This document shows positions 59,798 to 64,000 of a stretch of 64,000 nt of DNA, piece after piece; positions within the stretch are counted from its first letter, which is position 1, and each line of letters starts with the position of its first letter. A program made the translations under genes and the position numbers. The stretch comes from Lacticaseibacillus kribbianus (GTDB lineage: Bacteria; Bacillota; Bacilli; Lactobacillales; Lactobacillaceae), in assembly GCF_020180945.1 (NCBI RefSeq), contig NZ_JAIPUL010000001.1, forward strand, positions 1,426,001 to 1,490,000. Direction: 5' to 3'. The notes under the pieces were generated by a model that was not told the origin of the DNA, did not search any database, and saw only the letters and a list, made by a program, of their open reading frames with translations.

Positions 59798-61375
59798 ATG
59801 ATCGATTTCACCTGACTTTACCGTCACCTGCCGCGCCGCCTGAGCCTGGCGCTGGTGCTGTTCGCGTTTCTCGGCGGCTTCGAGGGCGTCTTGAACGGCT
59901 ACGTCCTGGGGCAGGTCCCCAACCTCACCGCCGTCGGGCTCACCGGGCGGTTGCGGTACGTCGGCGTGGCGATCGCGCTGTACGCCGGCACGTACTGCGC
60001 TGGCTACATCCTGAACCTGCTGCAGCAGGCCGCCATCCGCCGTTGGAACGTCGCGCTCAAGACCCAGATGCTTCAGGCCAGCGCGGCCGGCGGCGAGGCT
60101 GAAAGCACGGGCATGAACCGCCTGACCAACGACGCCGCCCAGATCCAGGCCCGCTACTTCGAGGCCGTGGTCGGTCTGATGCAAAACGCGGCGATGACCC
60201 TGGTCTCCACCTGGTTCGTGCTGACCGTCAACTGGCTGATGGGGCTGATTTTCATCGCGTTCTCCGCCGCGGCGATGCTCCCGATGCTCGCCTTCACCAA
60301 GTCGCTTTCGCGCCTGGGGCAGCAGTGGAGCGACGCCAACGCTAAGACCCTGGCCGCGGCGCAGGACTGGCTGCAGGGCCAGCCGGAGCTGCAGCAGTAC
60401 CTGGCCGCCGGCACGTTCTTCGCCCGGGTCAAGGCGGCCCTGGCCCTCAGCGAGCGGCGCCTGCAGCAGCAGACCGCGCGCCAGTACACCGCGCAGTTCG
60501 CAACGGCGCTGATGGTGGTACTCGGCCTTTTCGTCCCGATGCTGATCGGCTTTTTGCTGATGGCGCGCGGCGGTTTCGGCATCACGATTGCCACGCTGCT
60601 GACCCTTCAGCTGTCGGCCGACCACGTGACGGCCGGCGTGCGGGCCGTGGTCGCCGGCTGGAGCGGCCTGGCCGGCACCCGCGCGCTGCGCCAGCTGCCG
60701 CCGGTTGACGCCACGCCGGCCCCTGCGCCGGTTGCGGCCGGACCGGGCGCGGTGGTGCTTGACGGCGTCAGCCAGACCTTCGGCGACCAGGAAGTGCTGG
60801 CGCCGACCACCCGTCACCTGCCCGCCGGCTCGAAGACGCTGATTGCCGGGCCGTCCGGGGTGGGCAAAACCACCCTGCTGAACCTGATTGCGGGCCGCCT
60901 GAAGCCGACCGCCGGCAACGTGACGATTGACGGCACCCAGGCCACACCCCAGGCGGTCACCTACATCACCCAGCAGGCCTGGATTTTCGCCGGCACCGTG
61001 CGCGAGAATCTGACGTTGGGCCAGTCCTTCTCCGACCAGCAGCTGACAACCGTGCTGACCCAGGTCGGCCTGACCAGCCAGCTGGGCGACGCGCCGCTGG
61101 ACCGGCCCGTCTCCCCCGCCACCCTGTCCGGTGGGCAGCAGCAGCGCCTCGCAATTGCCCGCGGCCTGCTGCGCAAGCGCCCGGTGCTGCTGTTGGACGA
61201 GATCACCGCCGGGCTGGACGACCAGGCCGCCTTAGCGATTCGCGAGCTGCTGTACCGGCTGCCGCAGACCGTGATCGAGGTCGCGCACCACTACGACCGC
61301 CAGCTGCTGGCACGCGACCACGTCTCGGAGCTGACGCTGAATCACGAACTGACGCCGGCCACCGCTCGCGACTGA
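59798..61375 (+). pseudogene. ABC exporter (permease-ATPase fusion) with early in-frame TGA
   Basis: The expected start is ATG 59798, 8 nt after AGGGAG. The frame reads MIDFT, then TGA (59813-59815), then LYRHLPRRLSLALVLFAF... without further interruption to 61375. A TGG at codon 6 would restore a full ~525-residue type I exporter: six helices, Walker A GPSGVGKTT, signature LSGGQQQR, Walker B VLLLDEITAGLD. Translation could restart at GTG 59855, losing ~19 residues including the N-terminal basic segment. It is divergent from the Rgg-like gene, and its cargo is unknown. Confidence 0.8.
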
Positions 61376-61458
61376 CTGCCGCGACTCCCGGCACAACGCA
61401 ATCGAGGCGAGGCCGGGCCATCAGTCGGGCTTCGTCCAGCTCACGAGACGGCCAGCGC

Positions 61459-61797
61459 TCAGAGCAGGCCACCGAGCCACGTCCCCAGCGCGACGGCCAG
61501 CAGCCCGAGTCCAGTTGACTCCAGCAGGTAGCTCCAACGCCGCCGGCCTTGCAGGCCAAGCGCCTCGACCTCGAGCGTCGAAAACGTGGTCAGCCCACCG
61601 CACCCGCCGGTCAGCAGCAGTGCGGAAGCCGCCGCGGGCAGCGCCGCGCCAGTGAGCAGACCTGCGACAAAGGCCCCGACCACATTGACCAGAAGCGTCG
61701 CGTACGGGCGGTTGGGCCACCGGGTTTTGCCCGCCTGGGCCACGAGGTAGCGCGCAACCGCGCCCAGCCCCGCGCCCAGGGCGACCAGGGCAATCAC
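61459..61797 (-). CDS. crcB2: Fluoride channel Fluc/CrcB, second subunit
   Basis: A 112-residue four-helix protein with GGCGGLTTFSTLEVEAL, the central Fluc motif with Phe/Thr pore residues, and NVVGAFVAGLL. It exports fluoride as a dual-topology or heterodimeric channel. It starts at GTG overlapping the stop of the first crcB (GTGA). The pair is behind a fluoride riboswitch. Confidence 0.93.
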   Translation of the reverse strand: MIALVALGAGLGAVARYLVAQAGKTRWPNRPYATLLVNVVGAFVAGLLTGAALPAAASALLLTGGCGGLTTFSTLEVEALGLQGRRRWSYLLESTGLGLLAVALGTWLGGLL

Positions 61798-62180
61798 GCC
61801 CGGCCCCCGACGCCGAGGCGCCGCCCCAGTGCGGCCGCGGCCAGGCCGCCGAGCAGGTTCACCACGAGCACCGCCACAACCGCCCAGCGGCCGGCGGCGA
61901 TGCCAAGACCGACGCTCAGCATCAGCGTCGAAAACGTGGTGAAGCCGCCGATCAGCCCGGTGCCAAGCGCCAGGCTCACCCAGTCTGCAAGCGGCCAGCG
62001 GTGAAGCGTCGCGGCGGTCAGGAACGCCAAGCCGAAGCTGCCCAGCAGGTTGACCACCGTGGTCCCCATCAAGGTGGTGGTGTCGGCCAACCCCAGGCTC
62101 AGCCCGTACCGCAGCACACCGCCAACCGCCCCGCCGCCAAACACCGCCGCCGCATTCCGCCAATCAATTGTTCTCGTCAT
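61794..62180 (-). CDS. crcB1: Fluoride channel Fluc/CrcB, first subunit
   Basis: A 128-residue four-helix protein with GGAVGGVLRYGLSL, TTVVNLLGSFGLAFL and GLIGGFTTFSTLMLS. The start follows GGAGGG. Gram-positive bacteria often carry two crcB genes in tandem that form a heterodimer of opposite topology. Transcription is controlled by the riboswitch at 62194-62266. Confidence 0.94.
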   Translation of the reverse strand: MTRTIDWRNAAAVFGGGAVGGVLRYGLSLGLADTTTLMGTTVVNLLGSFGLAFLTAATLHRWPLADWVSLALGTGLIGGFTTFSTLMLSVGLGIAAGRWAVVAVLVVNLLGGLAAAALGRRLGVGGRA

Positions 62181-62193
62181 CGTCAGCCCTCCG

Positions 62194-62266
62194 TAAAAAA
62201 AAGATGACACCTACCCTCATTATCAGGTAGGTGTCATCAACTGGTCCTAGGCGAACACCATCGCCA
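62194..62266 (-). promoter_or_regulatory. Fluoride (crcB) riboswitch with terminator
   Basis: On the minus strand the leader reads GGCGATGGTGTTCGCC (62265-62250), then GATGACACCTACC (62238-62226), the conserved fluoride aptamer 5' hairpin and 3' segment. GATGACACCTACC also pairs with GGTAGGTGTCATC followed by T8 (62201-62194), a terminator. Fluoride binding should prevent it. Confidence 0.9.
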
Positions 62267-62287
62267 TCGCGTTAACCAAAGTATACC

Positions 62288-63094
62288 TCACGGCATCAGA
62301 AATTGCCAGATGCCGCGGCCGACGCCGTCTTCGCTGTTGGCCGCGGTGACCGCGTCCGCGCGCTGCTTGATCTCAGGCAGCGCGTTTTGCATGGCGATGG
62401 CGTGGCCGACCGCCTCAAACATCGGCAGGTCGTTGTGCCCGTCGCCAAAGGCCGCCGTCTCCGCCTGGCTCAGCGCGAAGCGGTCGAGGATGTAGCGGAT
62501 GCCCGTCGATTTTTGCGCCGCGGCGGCGGTCACCTCCAGCCACGCGGTGCCGGAGCGCTGAGCGGCAATGCCCGGCCAGGCCTGCGCGGCGAAAAACGCC
62601 TGCAGCCGCACCAGCTCGGCCGGGTCCAGCGCGATCATCATGATCTTGAAGAACGCGAGGTCGGGCTGCGCAAGCACCGCCGCCGTCGGCCGAATCGTCG
62701 GGTGCAGGTGCGACACCGCCACCTCGTGCTCAAGCCCCGCGTCCATGCGCGGCGCGAACCAGTCCGTCGCGGTGTAGTAGCTCAGGCTGACCTTGGGGAA
62801 GCAGGCCTCCACCGCGGCGATGATGGCCTTGGCGGTGGCGGGCACCATCGGTGTGGCCACCAGCGGCTCGTAGCCGGTGGCGGTCGGCTGGTAGATCAGC
62901 CCGCCGTTGAAGCCGATCTGCGGGCCGGTCAGGCCGAGCGCGTCGATGGCCGCCGCCATCTCGATCGGCGCGCGCGCCGACACCAGCGTCACCGGCAGCT
63001 TGGCCTTTCTGATCAGCGCCGCGTTGGTAGCGGTGACGTCGCCGTGGTCGTCGAGCAGCGTGCCGTCCATGTCGGAGAAAATCATGCGAATCAT
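62288..63094 (-). CDS. Cof-type HAD-IIB family hydrolase
   Basis: A 268-residue sugar-phosphatase-like HAD: motif I DMDGTLLDD (nucleophile Asp8), a Cof-type C2 cap, and motif III/IV GDGHNDLPMFE. It dephosphorylates unknown phosphometabolites. The start MIRMIFSDMDG follows AAGAGGA. Its promoter has the palindrome TGTAACGCGTTACA next to the -35, as at the EIIA-like gene. The crcB promoter overlaps its 3' end. Confidence 0.92.
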   Translation of the reverse strand: MIRMIFSDMDGTLLDDHGDVTATNAALIRKAKLPVTLVSARAPIEMAAAIDALGLTGPQIGFNGGLIYQPTATGYEPLVATPMVPATAKAIIAAVEACFPKVSLSYYTATDWFAPRMDAGLEHEVAVSHLHPTIRPTAAVLAQPDLAFFKIMMIALDPAELVRLQAFFAAQAWPGIAAQRSGTAWLEVTAAAAQKSTGIRYILDRFALSQAETAAFGDGHNDLPMFEAVGHAIAMQNALPEIKQRADAVTAANSEDGVGRGIWQFLMP

Positions 63095-63124
63095 TGTGTC
63101 CTCTTTCTTGCGGCAGCGCCGCCT

Positions 63125-63163
63125 TTTTACCCAGTATGCCACCTGTAACGCGTTACAGGTCAA
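63125..63163 (-). promoter_or_regulatory. Promoter/operator of the HAD gene
   Basis: -35 TTGACC (63158-63163) immediately followed by the perfect palindrome TGTAACGCGTTACA (63144-63157). CATACT is a possible -10. Confidence 0.6.
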
Positions 63164-63167
63164 GCCC

Positions 63168-64000
63168 TCATTCGATAATCCCGAAGCGGTAGACGCGCGC
63201 CTTGTAATCCGCGATCAGCTTCGGCAGCGTCGAAAGCGTCAGCGCCTTGCCCGCGGCGTCGTGCATCAGCACCACCTCCGTGTTGTGCGTCCCATACGCA
63301 TCCAGCGCGTGCCGGTGGTAGGCGAGGTAGCCGGCCACCGAGTGCGGGCCGCTTTCGCCCAGCGCATCCCCCACCGCGTCGTTCCAGTCGATCCAGGACA
63401 GCCCGGCCTGGGCCAGCGCCCGGTCCGGGGCGGCCAGGGTCGACCAGGACATGTGCCCGCCCGGGTAGCGCCAGGCGTGGGTGGCAAACCCCGGCCCAAG
63501 CGCCCGCCGCAGCGCCGCGAGCGTCAGCGTCACCTCGCGGGTCGTGGCGGCGGCACTGCCGCGTTTTTCAAAGCCGTACGTGTGGCTGAAGCTGTGCAGC
63601 CCGATGGCGTTGCCCTGCGCCAGGGTCTGGCGCAGCACGGGCGCGGTCGCCGCGCCGACCTGCGAGCCGACGACGAAAAAGGTCGCGTGCACCTTGGCCG
63701 CCCTCAGCACCGCCAGCACCCGCGGCGTCATGGTCAGGTTCGGCCCGTCGTCGAAGGTCAGGTACACCACCTTGGGCCGCTTGGGGTCAAGCGGGGCGAA
63801 GAGGCCGTCGTGCACCGCCTTGGCCGGGGTCGCGTAGGCCGCGGCCGCCGGCACGTGGTTGCGCCCGCCCAAGAACAGCTGCGCCGCGCCGCCGGTCGCC
63901 GTGGCCGCCTTGGGGCTGGCCGGCGCCGCGGGCTTGGCCGCCGGCGAAGACTTGCCGCTCGGTGACGACGACTCGGCCGCCGCGGCTGGCCTGCCGGGCG
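63168..64000 (-). CDS. Polysaccharide/peptidoglycan deacetylase (NodB domain), C-terminal part
   Basis: Open to the right edge, so the N-terminus is missing. Visible: a ~40-residue Pro/Ala/Ser-rich linker, then a NodB domain with TFDDGP (motif 1), HSFSH (motif 2, zinc ligands), RYPGGHMSW (motif 3), DWNDA (motif 4) and VLMHD (motif 5). All catalytic elements are present. This family removes acetyl groups from peptidoglycan GlcNAc and gives lysozyme tolerance. An upstream signal or anchor is expected but not seen. Confidence 0.9.
   Translation of the reverse strand, partial: PGRPAAAAESSSPSGKSSPAAKPAAPASPKAATATGGAAQLFLGGRNHVPAAAAYATPAKAVHDGLFAPLDPKRPKVVYLTFDDGPNLTMTPRVLAVLRAAKVHATFFVVGSQVGAATAPVLRQTLAQGNAIGLHSFSHTYGFEKRGSAAATTREVTLTLAALRRALGPGFATHAWRYPGGHMSWSTLAAPDRALAQAGLSWIDWNDAVGDALGESGPHSVAGYLAYHRHALDAYGTHNTEVVLMHDAAGKALTLSTLPKLIADYKARVYRFGIIE

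Noticed and set aside
20-64000. Prophage, insertion sequence or transposase genes
   Set aside because: No integrase, transposase or phage structural motif was seen in any frame; the repeats carry no coding sequence.

Overview
The window looks like chromosomal DNA of a GC-rich member of the Lactobacillaceae. No marker gene names the species. The evidence is gene content and order: a cdaA-cdaR-glmM operon near glmS, galR/galK/galE/galT with a Lactobacillales-type galT, PadR followed by two DUF1048 genes, YolD-like, SprT-like, ECF S-components without their own energising module, a DtpT-type peptide permease, and Gram-positive AGGAGG ribosome sites with TTGACA/TATAAT promoters at 16-17 bp spacing. 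High GC makes long spurious antisense ORFs common; these were ignored.

Layout. 1-8.7 kb: a MarR/NmrA-like operon, cspA, a YkyA-like lipoprotein, a polyol-type MFS permease, tRNA-Leu, an ECF S-component with a GNAT enzyme, an SprT-like protease, and a TrpXYZ-like ABC importer behind a leader peptide and attenuator. 9.4-19.4 kb: a P-type Mn2+/Ca2+ ATPase behind a yybP-ykoY riboswitch, NAD salvage (pncB, nadE), a NagR-like GntR regulator, proC, tRNA-Tyr and a phosphoesterase. 19.7-27 kb: dipeptide permease, TetR and ECF S-component, M3 oligopeptidase, VanZ-like protein, YebC. 27.3-33 kb: the amino-sugar and c-di-AMP block glmS, glmM, cdaR, cdaA. 34-47.3 kb: a type IIC-like P-type ATPase, a LacI regulator, an orphan EIIA, rpmG, a pseudouridine synthase, a GH31 glucosidase, PadR/DUF1048, a secreted Ala/Lys/Gln repeat protein and YolD. 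47.7-52.8 kb: Leloir galactose genes. 53-56 kb: a Mef-like MFS pump and an Lsa-type ABC-F protein, each with a candidate regulatory leader ORF. 56.4-64 kb: a frameshifted EamA transporter, a split ThrE exporter, an Rgg-like regulator with a divergent ABC exporter carrying an early stop, two Fluc fluoride channels behind a fluoride riboswitch, a HAD phosphatase and the end of a NodB-type deacetylase.

The most unusual content is between the genes. Fifteen copies of one ~200-bp element (family A) occur here. Each predicts the same branched fold: a long basal arm interrupted by GGA/GGA internal loops, plus two hairpins. Arm sequences differ between copies but keep pairing, so compensatory change is extensive. 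Thirteen of the 15 lie just downstream of a gene and in the same relative orientation. A second family (B) lies directly after the T-tract of intrinsic terminators and carries a long hairpin with a heptaloop. The loop sequence (GCACTTT, or AAAGTGC on the other strand) also caps one hairpin of family A. I do not recognise either family. They could be non-autonomous mobile elements that target gene 3' ends or terminators, or structured RNAs.
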